Source of the DNA: an uncultured Phycisphaeraceae bacterium
GTDB lineage: Bacteria > Planctomycetota > Phycisphaerae > Phycisphaerales > UBA1924
Direction: 5' to 3'
NCBI GenBank assembly: GCA_937899905.1
Contig: CALCCF010000008.1
Span: 1-64,000 of the forward strand
DNA length: 64,000 nucleotides
Position 1 is the stretch's first letter. Each line of letters begins with the position of its first letter. Of the stretch, positions 50,536-59,603 are shown one piece after another. Both the position numbers and the translations under genes were made by a program. The notes under the pieces were generated by a model. It ran no database searches. It had not been told where the DNA came from and saw nothing but the letters and a program-made list of their open reading frames with translations.

Positions 50536-51513
50536 ATGCCAGAGACCCCCGCCGCCGTGGAAGCCAAGCCAGTGCCCGTATTGAGCCCGCCGAGCCATGC
50601 GGAGGCGGCCCGGCCCGAGAGCCCGATGGTCGACACGATGGGCGGGGCCGAACGGTGGACCATCCCGCTGCACGAGCATGGGTTCGTCGCGCTGGTCGAC
50701 GCCATGCCGAGGCTGGTGCCGCAGGGGCAGACGGCCGACCAAGCGGTCGTACAGGCGGCGCGGGTGAGCTACGGCGCGGGTACGAAGCGTGTGAACGAGG
50801 ACCGCGGGCTCATTCGCTACTTGCTTCGACACGAGCATACGACGCCGTTCGAGATGGTCGAGTTCAAGTTCCACGTGTCGATGCCGATCTTCGTCGCGCG
50901 GCAGTGGATCCGCCATCGCACGGCGAATGTCAACGAGTACTCAGGCCGGTACTCGGTGATGCCCGATCGCTTCTATCGCGTGCCAATCGAGGAAGTGCGC
51001 AAGCAGAGCACGAGCAATCGGCAGGGCGGTGAGGACACGCTGGACACGAGCGATGCGCGAGAGCTGAAGACCGCCGAGGAGTTCATGGCCTACCTCGACC
51101 AGGTCGAGGCGCTGTACGCGTCGTACGAGTCGCTGATCGAGAACGGCGTGAGCCGTGAGCTGGCGCGTGTCGGGCTGCCGACGAGCCAGTTCACGCAGTG
51201 GTACTGGAAGTGCGACCTGCACAACATCCTGCGGTTCCTGAAGCTGAGGCTCGATGCGCACGCGCAGAAGGAGATCCGCGAGTATGCGCAGGCGATGCAT
51301 GACCTGATCGCACCGATAGTGCCCGTGACGATGGAGGCGTGGCGGGACTACCACCTCGAGAGCGTGCGGCTCACGCGGCTCGAGATCGAGGCCATTGCGG
51401 GCATGGCGAGCGGTGGCTCGGGCGAGATCGACAGCGACAACAAACGCGAGACCGCCGAGTGGCAGGCCAAGCGCGCAAGCCTGGGGCTGGGCTTAAACGC
51501 GCCGACGACGTGA
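50536..51513 (+). CDS. thyX: flavin-dependent thymidylate synthase ThyX
   Basis: ThyX makes dTMP from dUMP using FAD and methylene-tetrahydrofolate. The signature motif is WIRHRTANVNEYSGRY (126-140), a variant of RHRxxSxNxxSxR in which Ala replaces the first Ser. Other parts are AARVSYGAGTKRVNEDRGLI, LLRHEHTTPFEMVEFKFHVS, ARVGLPTSQFTQWYWKCDLH and LKLRLDAHAQKEIREYAQAM. The N-terminal 40 residues are an extra disordered leader, and 325 aa is longer than the usual 220-260. The start at 50536 is supported by TATATT 5 nt upstream. No thyA is in the window. Confidence 0.95.
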   Translation: MPETPAAVEAKPVPVLSPPSHAEAARPESPMVDTMGGAERWTIPLHEHGFVALVDAMPRLVPQGQTADQAVVQAARVSYGAGTKRVNEDRGLIRYLLRHEHTTPFEMVEFKFHVSMPIFVARQWIRHRTANVNEYSGRYSVMPDRFYRVPIEEVRKQSTSNRQGGEDTLDTSDARELKTAEEFMAYLDQVEALYASYESLIENGVSRELARVGLPTSQFTQWYWKCDLHNILRFLKLRLDAHAQKEIREYAQAMHDLIAPIVPVTMEAWRDYHLESVRLTRLEIEAIAGMASGGSGEIDSDNKRETAEWQAKRASLGLGLNAPTT

Positions 51514-51551
51514 CCCACCCGGCGAACCCCGCCGCGTAGCATTGGCCCGAT

Positions 51552-52616
51552 ATGGCCCTGCGATTGCTGCAAATCGTGCTCCCGAAGCGACACGACCTCG
51601 AGGTCGTGGAGTTGATTGGTCGTCGCGAACCCAGCACGGTGTGGAGCGAGCCAATCAATGATGGCCGTGTTCGAGTCAGCGTCGTGCTGCCCAAGGAAGA
51701 CTGCGACGACCTCGTCCGCAAGCTCGACACCCAGTACTCAACCATCGAGGGCTTCCGGCTGATCCTCGAGGCCATCGAGGCGACGCGGCCGCAGATCGAA
51801 CAAGCCCCGCCACCGCCACCACCGCCGGTCGTTGAGGAAGAAGACGAGCTCCCGAAGCTCAAGCCGTTCTTTGGCAGCCGCGTCGCGAGCGATGAGCTCA
51901 TCGGCGAGGTGTCGACCGGGGCCAAACACTCGCGTGTGTTCTATGCGATGGTCGTGCTTTCGACGGTCGTGGCCGCGGCGGGGCTGATGCAGAACAGCGC
52001 GGCGGTCATCATCGGCGCGATGGTGATTGCACCACTGCTCGGACCAAATCTTGCGCTGGCTCTCGCGCTGACCGTGGGCGACTTGAAGCTTGCGCGCACG
52101 GCGCTGATCACGAACATCTCCGGAGTCGTGCTCGCATCCATGCTTGCGATCGGGTTCGGGTTGTTCGCTCAGGTCGACCCGAGCACGTCCGAGATACTCG
52201 CCCGGACCATGCCCAAGCCCAGCGATATCGCGATCGCGCTCGGGGCCGGGGCGGCTGGCACGCTCGCCGCGACGACGGGCGTACCAGCCGCGCGCGTGGG
52301 CGTGATGGTGGCTGTCGCGCTGCTCCCGCCGCTCGTGAGCTTTGGCTTGCTGCTCGTCAGTCGGGATGCGACTCTGACGCAGTCCATGGGTGCGCTCATG
52401 CTCACGCTGACAAACGTGATCTGCATCAACCTCAGCGCGATGGCGATGTTCCGGCTGCAGGGCGTTGGTCCGTACACGGTGTACGACAGCCGCAAGGCCC
52501 GCAAGAGCAGTACCTACGCGATGATGTTCTGGGCGCTGTTGCTCGCCCTTCTCGTGGTGCTCATCCTGGCGTGGCCGAAGCTGATCGAACGCCTGCCCGA
52601 CGCGATCCCGTCATGA
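51552..52616 (+). CDS. DUF389 family membrane protein
   Basis: An N-terminal soluble domain of about 75 residues (MALRLLQIVLPKRHDLEVVE, then RVRVSVVLPKEDCDDLVRKL) leads through a Pro-rich hinge (QAPPPPPPPVVEEEDE) to a membrane domain of about six helices. That domain contains the family segment NSAAVIIGAMVIAPLLGPNL, then LALALTVGDLKLARTALI, then GVPAARVGVMVAVALLPPLV. DUF389 (TIGR00341-type) proteins have no settled function. The 3' end overlaps the convergent gene at 52611 by 6 bp. TAGCAT lies 9 nt before the ATG. Confidence 0.88.
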   Translation: MALRLLQIVLPKRHDLEVVELIGRREPSTVWSEPINDGRVRVSVVLPKEDCDDLVRKLDTQYSTIEGFRLILEAIEATRPQIEQAPPPPPPPVVEEEDELPKLKPFFGSRVASDELIGEVSTGAKHSRVFYAMVVLSTVVAAAGLMQNSAAVIIGAMVIAPLLGPNLALALALTVGDLKLARTALITNISGVVLASMLAIGFGLFAQVDPSTSEILARTMPKPSDIAIALGAGAAGTLAATTGVPAARVGVMVAVALLPPLVSFGLLLVSRDATLTQSMGALMLTLTNVICINLSAMAMFRLQGVGPYTVYDSRKARKSSTYAMMFWALLLALLVVLILAWPKLIERLPDAIPS

Positions 52617-53489
52617 CTCGTCGGTAGCAACAGTCTCCGGGTCGGCCCGCTCTGGCGCGAACGCCATCGCGAGCGAGATCGCCATCACGAAGAACAGCAG
52701 CGTGGCCACGGGAAGCGTCCAGCCCAGGGCGTCCATCGCGCCGCGGCCGAACTGCGGGGCTGGCGGACCGCTCTTGGGCATGACCATCAGCGACGCGTCG
52801 AACTGCCACGTGCCAAACACGAGTTCGTCGGCCCGGCGTTCGGGCATCGGCTCGTCGGCGCGGCGGGCTCGGTTGATCCGACGATTGAAGGAACGCTCGC
52901 TCTCGGGGAAGCGCAGGGTCTCTTCGGTGAAGCCGCCCTCGGGCAGCAGCTCGACGAAGAGGAACCGCCAGTCGCTGCGCATGACCTGGCCGAAGCTGTC
53001 CTGATCGACGCCGGGGCGCTGCAGGCGAACGATCACGGCAAGCCGCTCGTCGGCTTCGCCCGCGTCGAGCGCGGCCTGGAAGTCCTCGATCGAGAGCCCC
53101 TTGCGTGGGGCGAAGCGCAGGACCTTCAGCCAAGACTCGTGCCGCTGAAGGCCGGGGACGGCGTTGGGCAGCGAGCGGAGGCCCGAGCGGAGGCGGATGG
53201 AGTCGTCGCCGTACTGGAGCACGACGACGTCGGCCCCGTCGGCGTCGGTCTCGTCGGTGAACGAGACATTGGTGTCGTTCCAGAGGAACTCACGCGCGGT
53301 GATCGGTTGGAAGACGTAGAGCTCTCGGCCGGAGTCTTGGTTGTATGCCGACAGCCGCTGGGCCATGTGGTAGCCCAGGAAGACGACGGCGATCGTGCTT
53401 ATGAGGCAGGCGAGCAGCCAGTTCGTGCGGCCGCGGTGCCATTGGAAGGGCTTGCGAGTGACGAGTGCTTGCGTGGAAGTCTGTTCCAT
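52611..53489 (-). CDS. membrane protein of unknown function at the end of the oxidase operon
   Basis: One N-terminal helix (NWLLACLISTIAVVFLGYHM) and one near the C-terminus (LGWTLPVATLLFFVMAISLA) enclose about 200 external residues with no recognised domain (LSIEDFQAALDAGEADERLA, and DWRFLFVELLPEGGFTEETL). It follows ctaF by 45 bp on the same strand, so it may be an oxidase assembly or accessory protein. That is inference from position only. The start is the Met at 53489, before the basic patch and anchor. No heme- or copper-binding motif is present. Confidence 0.7.
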   Translation of the reverse strand: MEQTSTQALVTRKPFQWHRGRTNWLLACLISTIAVVFLGYHMAQRLSAYNQDSGRELYVFQPITAREFLWNDTNVSFTDETDADGADVVVLQYGDDSIRLRSGLRSLPNAVPGLQRHESWLKVLRFAPRKGLSIEDFQAALDAGEADERLAVIVRLQRPGVDQDSFGQVMRSDWRFLFVELLPEGGFTEETLRFPESERSFNRRINRARRADEPMPERRADELVFGTWQFDASLMVMPKSGPPAPQFGRGAMDALGWTLPVATLLFFVMAISLAMAFAPERADPETVATDES

Positions 53490-53534
53490 TCGGTCCGTAT
53501 GCGAGAGAATGGCGCGAGAGCGCAACTGCGCTAC

Positions 53535-54281
53535 CTAGTGCTCCCCGCCGTGGTCGTCGTGATCGTGGTCATCTGGTGCTGTGGAGTCGAAGAGGCCAAC
53601 GGTCAGGCCGTGCGTAGCTCGGCTGCGGTTGGCCGATCGCATGGGGTCGTCGTGGCCGTGGTGGCCGTGCTTCTCGGCGAGCTTCTTGGCGAACTCTTCC
53701 TCGCCGTACTTCTGGATGGCCTTGTTGCGGGCGTGCTCGACCATTGAAACGCTGATGGTCTCGTCCTCGCCGCGTGTGAGGTTGCCCAAGCCGCCGGGCT
53801 GGATCTGCTCGGCCTTCCAGTCGTAGATCGTCTGGCGGTTGCCGAGGTCGAGCGCGGTGAATCCGATGAACAGGCCAACACCCATGAGTGTGAAGAGCAG
53901 CACGAGAAGGTTGAGGCGATTGTCCCACTTCAGGTGCATGAAGATCGCGATGACGAAGATGGCCTTGATGGTCGCGATCGACATCGCGATGAAGACGTTG
54001 ACCAGCGTGGGGATGTAGAGCTCGAAGGTCTCGGCGATCCAGATCTCGGCCCGCGAGGCGGCGACCGTCGCGATCGTGAAGAACACCAGCACGCCGAGCA
54101 CGACACGAAGGAGCGTCAGGCTCGTGACGTGGTGGCCGTCGCCGTCGTGCCCGTGGTCGCCCGAGCCGTGGTGCTCGGGGTGGAAGGCGTGCGGGTCGGC
54201 CATGTAGTCCGCGTACTGGGCGTCGGTCATCGTGGCCGGGTCGGGCCGTTCGTGCTCGTGATGGTCGTGGCTGCTACTCAT
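53535..54281 (-). CDS. ctaF: cytochrome c oxidase subunit IV (CtaF/CoxIV-like)
   Basis: The N-terminus is His-rich (MSSSHDHHEHERPDPATMTD, with a second cluster HHGSGDHGHDGDGHH). Three helices follow: LTLLRVVLGVLVFFTIATVA, then LVNVFIAMSIATIKAIFVIA, then LNLLVLLFTLMGVGLFIGFT. The middle IATIKAIFVIAIFMHLKWD is the prokaryotic subunit IV signature. The C-terminal 90 residues are an added hydrophilic domain that ends in another His/Asp cluster. At 248 aa it is much larger than usual (about 100). The His clusters could bind copper or another metal, which is inference. Confidence 0.85.
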   Translation of the reverse strand: MSSSHDHHEHERPDPATMTDAQYADYMADPHAFHPEHHGSGDHGHDGDGHHVTSLTLLRVVLGVLVFFTIATVAASRAEIWIAETFELYIPTLVNVFIAMSIATIKAIFVIAIFMHLKWDNRLNLLVLLFTLMGVGLFIGFTALDLGNRQTIYDWKAEQIQPGGLGNLTRGEDETISVSMVEHARNKAIQKYGEEEFAKKLAEKHGHHGHDDPMRSANRSRATHGLTVGLFDSTAPDDHDHDDHGGEH

Positions 54282-54333
54282 GGCTGGCTCCGGATCTGGT
54301 CTCGTCGTCGCGTGGGTGTTCTGGTCTGCCGTC

Positions 54334-55023
54334 CTAGTGGATGAGGTAGAGCAGCGGGAAGAGGAAGATCCAGATCAGATCGACGATGTGCCAATACAGG
54401 CCGACGTTCTCCATCGCGAGGTAGTTCTTGGGGCCGTACCAGCCCCTCATGTTCTTGTAGATCAGCCAGCCGATCAGGCCCATGCCGATGATCACGTGCG
54501 ACGCGTGGATGCCGGTGGCGGCGTAGTAGAGCGACCACCACATGGGCTCCATCGAGTGCTGGGCGTAGGGATAGTCGAAGAGCACGCCCGGACGCTTGCC
54601 CTCGGCCCACTTTGGTCCGTACTCGAAGGTGAACTTAATCAGGATGAAGAAGAGGGCGCAGAACCACGTGATGACGAGGTTGATGGTCGCCCAGCCGCGG
54701 TTGCCGAGCTGCGTGTGGCGGATGGCCGAGGCGATGGTGTAGCTCGACCACAGCAGGACGAGCGTGTTCAGCGCGCCCCACCGCCAGTCGAGGTAGTGTG
54801 ACCCGTTGGCGAAGGCCTCGGGGTACTTCATGCGCATGATGGCGTAGCCGCAGAAGAGGCCGGCGAACAGCAGCACCTCGGTGCCCAGGAAGAGCCACAT
54901 GCCGAGCTTGCCGGCGTCGAACTCGTCGTCCTTGGTGCGCCAGTGGTGGCCCTTCTCGATGGAGTCGTGCGGGAGCACGGGGCCATCGATCTTGCCGCCT
55001 TGGCTTGGATGGATGCTGCTCAT
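54334..55023 (-). CDS. ctaE: cytochrome c oxidase subunit III
   Basis: This is subunit III of the heme-copper oxidase, stabilising the core. Five helices cover most of the 229 residues. Family segments are FDAGKLGMWLFLGTEVLLFA and AATGIHASHVIIGMGLIGWL, and it closes in LYWHIVDLIWIFLFPLLYL. The short form (five rather than seven helices) is common in caa3-type enzymes. It sits between ctaD and ctaF in the usual order. Confidence 0.95.
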   Translation of the reverse strand: MSSIHPSQGGKIDGPVLPHDSIEKGHHWRTKDDEFDAGKLGMWLFLGTEVLLFAGLFCGYAIMRMKYPEAFANGSHYLDWRWGALNTLVLLWSSYTIASAIRHTQLGNRGWATINLVITWFCALFFILIKFTFEYGPKWAEGKRPGVLFDYPYAQHSMEPMWWSLYYAATGIHASHVIIGMGLIGWLIYKNMRGWYGPKNYLAMENVGLYWHIVDLIWIFLFPLLYLIH

Positions 55024-55097
55024 GGAAGGCTCTCAGATCTTCAGACAGTTAGTCGGGCTACGAACGAAACAAGCCGGCGAACTCGCCGGCGCGTGTA

Positions 55098-56867
55098 TCA
55101 GTGCTTGTGCGGATTCTCTGGCAGGGGGTAGTCGGCCGGATCGCAGTGCGGCGGCACGACCGTGTCGTAGTCGTACGGGCCGTGCTTGACGATCGGCTCG
55201 TGGGCGAAGTTGTGCTCGTCCGGCGGGCTGTCGGCGTGCCATTCGAGCGTCAGGCCGCCCCAAGGGTTCGCCCCGGCGGGCTTGCCCTGCAACAGCGAGT
55301 GGATGAACGTGAACAGGTGCACCAGGAAGCCGGCCAGCAGCATCCACGACCCCACGGTCGAGATCAGGTGCATCCACTGGTACTCATCGGGGTAGCTGGC
55401 GTACCGGCGGGGCATGCCGTGGGCACCCATGATGAACTGGATGAAGAACGTGACGTTGAAGCCCAGGAACACGAGCCAGAAGCCCAGCTGCGCGGGACGC
55501 TCGGCGTACATCTTGCCGAACATCTTTGGCCACCAGTGGTGCATGCCGGCCAGCAGCGCGATGACCGTGCCGCCGAACATGACGTAGTGGAAGTGGGCCA
55601 CGACGTAGTACGAGTCGTGCAGGTGCATGTCGGTCGACAGCGTGGCCAGAGGCAGGCCCGTGAGCCCACCGATCGTGAACAGGAACAGGAAGCCCAGCGT
55701 GTACAGCATGGGCGTGTTGAAGACGATCGATCCCTTGTACAGCGTGGCGATCCAGTTGAACACCTTGATGGCCGTGGGCACTGCCACGAAGAAGGTCAGG
55801 AAGCTGAAGATCGCCGCCGTCAGCTCGCCCTGGCTGGTGAACATGTGGTGGCCCCACACGATGAAGCTCACCGCCGCGATGCCCAGCGAGGCGAACGCGA
55901 CCGACTTGTAGCCGAAGATGGGCTTGCGGGCGTGGCAGGTGATGGTCTCGCTGATCACGCCGAAGGCCGGCAGGATCATGATGTACACCACCGGGTGGCT
56001 GTAGAACCAGAAGAAGTGCTGGAAGAGAACCGGATCGCCGCCCAGGCGCGGGTCGAACAAGCCGAAGTTGAACAGCCGCTCGAAGATGAGCATGAGCGTG
56101 GTGATGCCGATGACCGGGGTGGCGAGCACCTGGATGATGGCCGTCGCGTAGATCGCCCACACGAACAGCGGCATGTCGAACCATCCCATGCCCGGGGCGC
56201 GCAGCTTGTGCACGGTCACCACGAAGTTCAGGCCGGTCATGATCGACGCAAAGCCCATGATGAACACGCCCATGACCATCGCGACGAGTCGCCAATGGTC
56301 GGCGTCGGTCATGGTTGAGTACGGCGTGTAGAGCGTCCATCCGGTATCGATGCCGCCGACGAGGGCCGAAGCCAGCGCGAAGAGGGAGCCGAAGACGTAA
56401 ACGTACCAGCTGCCGAGGTTGAGCTTGGGGAAGGCGACGTCCTTCGCGCCGATCATCAGCGGCAGGAAGAAGTTGCCGAGGCTCGCCGGGATGCCGGGCA
56501 CGATGAACATGAACGTCATGATCGCGCCGTGCAGTGTCATGGCGCGGTTGTAGATATTGCTCGCCGTAGCGCCGTCGGTGGCCAGGAACGCCAGGCGCTG
56601 CCCGGTCGTCACGGTCTCGCCTGCTTGGTTCACGATGATGCGCGTCGGCTCGAGCAACTCGAAGCGCACGGCCAGAGCCATCACGCCGCCGAGGAAGAAG
56701 AGGATCAGAAGCGCGGTGAGATACATCACGCCGATCTTCTTGTGGTCGACCGTTGTCGCCCAGTTGGCGATGTCGGCCCAGAGCCCACCCTTGGAGGTCA
56801 GGTAGGACCCGTGGTGGTCACCCCCGAGCTGGGGTGCCGCGCCGGCATGGGTGTCAAGCGAACTCAT
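55098..56867 (-). CDS. ctaD: cytochrome c oxidase subunit I (A2-type)
   Basis: This is the catalytic subunit, holding low-spin heme, high-spin heme and CuB, and it reduces oxygen and pumps protons. The CuB and heme ligands are present: TLHGAIMTF (early His), [20 protein letters not shown] (289-308), GHHMFTSQ (H340, H341) and [17 protein letters not shown] (H425, H427). In place of the A1-type HPEVY glutamate it has YSHPVVY, the Tyr-Ser marker of A2-type oxidases such as the Rhodothermus caa3. The length of 589 aa includes about 12 helices and a hydrophilic C-terminal tail. It lies 33 bp after ctaC. Confidence 0.97.
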   Translation of the reverse strand: MSSLDTHAGAAPQLGGDHHGSYLTSKGGLWADIANWATTVDHKKIGVMYLTALLILFFLGGVMALAVRFELLEPTRIIVNQAGETVTTGQRLAFLATDGATASNIYNRAMTLHGAIMTFMFIVPGIPASLGNFFLPLMIGAKDVAFPKLNLGSWYVYVFGSLFALASALVGGIDTGWTLYTPYSTMTDADHWRLVAMVMGVFIMGFASIMTGLNFVVTVHKLRAPGMGWFDMPLFVWAIYATAIIQVLATPVIGITTLMLIFERLFNFGLFDPRLGGDPVLFQHFFWFYSHPVVYIMILPAFGVISETITCHARKPIFGYKSVAFASLGIAAVSFIVWGHHMFTSQGELTAAIFSFLTFFVAVPTAIKVFNWIATLYKGSIVFNTPMLYTLGFLFLFTIGGLTGLPLATLSTDMHLHDSYYVVAHFHYVMFGGTVIALLAGMHHWWPKMFGKMYAERPAQLGFWLVFLGFNVTFFIQFIMGAHGMPRRYASYPDEYQWMHLISTVGSWMLLAGFLVHLFTFIHSLLQGKPAGANPWGGLTLEWHADSPPDEHNFAHEPIVKHGPYDYDTVVPPHCDPADYPLPENPHKH

Positions 56868-56900
56868 CGTGCGTCTCCAAACAAAGCAACAGCCACGGCA

Positions 56901-58160
56901 TCAGCCGTCGCCGGGTGTCCCTTCCATCATCCCGCCCATATCGGTCGCGGGCTCGGCCGCTCCCTCTCCGCCCTCAGCACCTTCTTCGGCAGCTTCGGCG
57001 TCGGGATCGACCTGTGTGGCGGCGAGCTCGGCTTCTGGCGTGGCCTCGCTCAGAGTCTTCATATACGCGATGATCCAGCCCAGCTGCTCGGTGCTGATCG
57101 CACCCTGGTAACTGACCATCTGGTTCGGGTAGCCCGCACGGATCTTGGCCTGCGGGATGTAGATCGACTCGCGGATGTGGTTATCGTCCGAGAGTATCGT
57201 GCTGCCGTCGGTGTACTGGAACGAGTTGTTGTAGAGGTTCTGCCAAGTCGGACCGGTGCCAGCGGAACCATCGACCGAGTGGCACGAGAAGCAGCCGTTC
57301 TGCTGGCTGACGATCCGGCCGCGCTCTGCCAAGGTGCCGCGGGGCGAGCCGAAGATTTCCAGCTTGGCCTCGTAGATGTCCCGCGGCACGATGCGGATGA
57401 CCCCCGCCATCTCGGCGTGGTCGTTGCCGCAGTACTCGGCGCACAGCAGGATGTGATCCCGATAGAGATATGCCCCGAGTTCCTCGTCCTCCATGGTCGG
57501 GGCGGTCTCGTCGAGCATGTCCGGCGTGAAGGTGAAGCTGGTGTAGCGGTTGGGGAAGATGTCCTGCTTCACGCGGAAGTCGGGGATCCAGAAGCTGTGG
57601 ATCACGTCGCGGCTGGTCATCCGCAGCAGCTCCGGCTGTCCCTCTGGGAAGCACCAGACCGGCGCCGGCGCGGAGGCGAAGGCTTCCTCGTCGTTGGTCG
57701 CGAGCGTGCCGAAGGTCTTCTCGGCCGTTTCGGTGGTGATCTGGCCGTCGGGGTACTCGAGCGTCCAGCTCCACTGGAAGGCGATGAGATTCGCCTCAAT
57801 CGCGCCGGTGGGCGCGAAGTTGATGTTGATGTACCCGCGGAAGCCCTCGAAGAACATGAAGAAGAAGATGATCGTGGGGATCACCGTCCACGTGATCTCC
57901 AGCCTCGTGTTATGGCGCGGGCTGGCCGGCGCGGCCTTGCCCTTGCGGCGGCGGTAGATGAACGACCACCACAGCATCAGGAACATGAGCAGCACGAAGA
58001 AGAAGACCGAAACCCACCAGATGAACAGGAACATCCAGTCGGCCTGGCGTGCGGCCTCGGTGTACCCGCGGCCACCGAACCAGAGGATGTCCTGGAGGCT
58101 GGTCGATCGGGGCTGTGCCGATGCGGCGGTGTAGAAGATGTTGGCCAAGGAACCGATCAT
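56901..58160 (-). CDS. ctaC: cytochrome c oxidase subunit II fused to cytochrome c (caa3 type)
   Basis: Subunit II takes electrons from the donor and carries the CuA centre. Two helices (about 43-64 and 90-108) are followed by the cupredoxin domain. Its CuA ligands are H188 in VIHSFWIPDF and LLCAEYCGNDHAEM (C240, C244, H248, M251). A cytochrome c domain is fused at the end: heme site NGCFSCHSVDG (C290, C293, H294). The C-terminal tail is acidic and Glu/Ala-rich. Fusion of this sort (caa3) lets the oxidase accept electrons directly from ACIII. The start overlaps the sco stop as ATGA. Confidence 0.97.
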   Translation of the reverse strand: MIGSLANIFYTAASAQPRSTSLQDILWFGGRGYTEAARQADWMFLFIWWVSVFFFVLLMFLMLWWSFIYRRRKGKAAPASPRHNTRLEITWTVIPTIIFFFMFFEGFRGYININFAPTGAIEANLIAFQWSWTLEYPDGQITTETAEKTFGTLATNDEEAFASAPAPVWCFPEGQPELLRMTSRDVIHSFWIPDFRVKQDIFPNRYTSFTFTPDMLDETAPTMEDEELGAYLYRDHILLCAEYCGNDHAEMAGVIRIVPRDIYEAKLEIFGSPRGTLAERGRIVSQQNGCFSCHSVDGSAGTGPTWQNLYNNSFQYTDGSTILSDDNHIRESIYIPQAKIRAGYPNQMVSYQGAISTEQLGWIIAYMKTLSEATPEAELAATQVDPDAEAAEEGAEGGEGAAEPATDMGGMMEGTPGDG

Positions 58161-59083
58161 GCGTGCGCTCCCACGGTCGAGCCTTCGGGCCCGCCGCTCT
58201 CAAGTCCTGTCTTGTTGGCCTGTTCGCGATTCTTGCTGAGGCGTTCGCTGAGCTTCAGGCCCGCGATCAACCCCACCACCAACACGATCATGACGACCGC
58301 CGAGCCTTGCATGACCCGGAACGCCGCCAGTGTGTACGAATTGCTGTTCGGGTCGTAGGTGAAGCAGAACAGCAGGATGCGATCGCCGAAGCTCGCGCCG
58401 ACACGGCCGTCGGCGGCGTCGAGCAGCGCCAGGCGTACCTGTCGCGACGGATAGTCAAACCCATAGAAGTAGCGTGAGACTCGACCCTCGGGCGTCAGCA
58501 CGACCGCGCCGGTCGCGTGGGCGTATTCGTCGACCTCCGGCAGGTACCGGAAGCCGAACCCCACCGCGTCGGCAATCGCGCGCGAGTCGTCGGCGGAAGC
58601 TCGCAGGAAGCGGTAGCCCGCAGCCACCGTTTCACGGTTATCCGCGTTCTGCTCGTAGCCCGAGCGGTAGAGCATCGCGTACTGCTCGGCCTGCTCGGCT
58701 GTATTCGTCGGATCGAACGAGATGGCGATGACGTTGTACTCGTCACCGATGGTCCAGTCGTTGATGCCGTTGAATGACTTGTTCAGGTTGCCCAGCATCG
58801 CCGGGCACGCCACGGGGCAGTCGTAGTACACCAGCAACAGGATGGTCGGCCGGCCGCGCTCGGGCGCTTCCTCGCTGTCGAAGAACGAGCCCAGCGTGAC
58901 GGTCTGGCCATCAATGGTCGTGACCTTCGCGTCCAGGGGCACCTGGGCCTCGAGCTTCTCGACGATATCCAGGCCGCGGGCCTCGACGGGCACCTCATCC
59001 TCGATGATCTGCCCAAGCGACACCGTCGACAGGCCGAGGGCCGTCGCGAGGGTGGTCAGCTTGTGCAGGGTTCGTGTCATCAT
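58157..59083 (-). CDS. sco: SCO1/SenC-family copper chaperone
   Basis: Sco proteins deliver copper to the CuA site of subunit II. The copper site is present: YYDCPVACPAMLGNLNKSF (C89, C93) and a later His in VDEYAHATGAVVLTPEGRV. The thioredoxin fold is complete (TILLLVYYDCPVACPAM, then YNVIAISFDPTNTAEQAEQY). A signal-like N-terminus and an extra C-terminal helix (SAVVMIVLVVGLIAGLKLSE) suggest membrane anchoring at the C-terminus, unlike most Sco proteins, which are N-anchored. The start at 59083 uses the first of two Met codons. It overlaps ctaC, its client, by four bases. Confidence 0.93.
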   Translation of the reverse strand: MMTRTLHKLTTLATALGLSTVSLGQIIEDEVPVEARGLDIVEKLEAQVPLDAKVTTIDGQTVTLGSFFDSEEAPERGRPTILLLVYYDCPVACPAMLGNLNKSFNGINDWTIGDEYNVIAISFDPTNTAEQAEQYAMLYRSGYEQNADNRETVAAGYRFLRASADDSRAIADAVGFGFRYLPEVDEYAHATGAVVLTPEGRVSRYFYGFDYPSRQVRLALLDAADGRVGASFGDRILLFCFTYDPNSNSYTLAAFRVMQGSAVVMIVLVVGLIAGLKLSERLSKNREQANKTGLESGGPEGSTVGAHA

Positions 59084-59120
59084 GGATCGTGCGTTCGCTA
59101 CGAGAAACTCCTGGTGATTC

Positions 59121-59483
59121 CTACTGGCCGTACTGCTGGAGGACCTTCTGGCGGGCCTCGTCGATCGGGATGCGAGCGGCACCTTCGACAACAAGGCCGG
59201 AAGAGCCATAGGTCTCGAGCTCGGCGAGGGTGTCGGCCTTGTACGCGTTGGCCTCGATGGCCAGGTTCAGCGTCTCAACGCGCTCCTGCCGGACACCGAG
59301 GACATATCGCTGGAAGAACAGGATCACGGCGATGACCGAGACGACGACGAACGCCAGCATGATCATGTAGAAGATCAAGAGCGCACGCGTGTCGACGTGG
59401 CCGGCGTGCTCTTCCTGTGGCAGACCCTCTTCGCGCGTGTGCGCGAACCAGTCGTCGTGATGGCCGTGCTCGTGGCTGCTCAT
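59121..59483 (-). CDS. small membrane protein in the ACIII-oxidase operon, 120 aa
   Basis: A His-rich N-terminus (MSSHEHGHHDDWFAHTREEG, then HAGHVDTRALLIF) precedes a single helix (LIFYMIMLAFVVVSVIAVIL). A helical C-terminal part of about 65 residues follows (VETLNLAIEANAYKADTLAE), ending EARQKVLQQYGQ. It lies between actF and sco. Its layout resembles small accessory proteins of ACIII clusters, but I cannot assign it to a named subunit. The His cluster may bind metal. Confidence 0.8.
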   Translation of the reverse strand: MSSHEHGHHDDWFAHTREEGLPQEEHAGHVDTRALLIFYMIMLAFVVVSVIAVILFFQRYVLGVRQERVETLNLAIEANAYKADTLAELETYGSSGLVVEGAARIPIDEARQKVLQQYGQ

Positions 59484-59603
59484 GGTACGTTCCTGCAGGA
59501 CAGTATAAATTACAGTACGGACGTTTCTGCTGTGCGATTCAGTCGAACGTTCGAATCTCTTGGAAAGCCCCTAGGTCCATCCCTGACAACGGCTTAGACA
59601 GAC

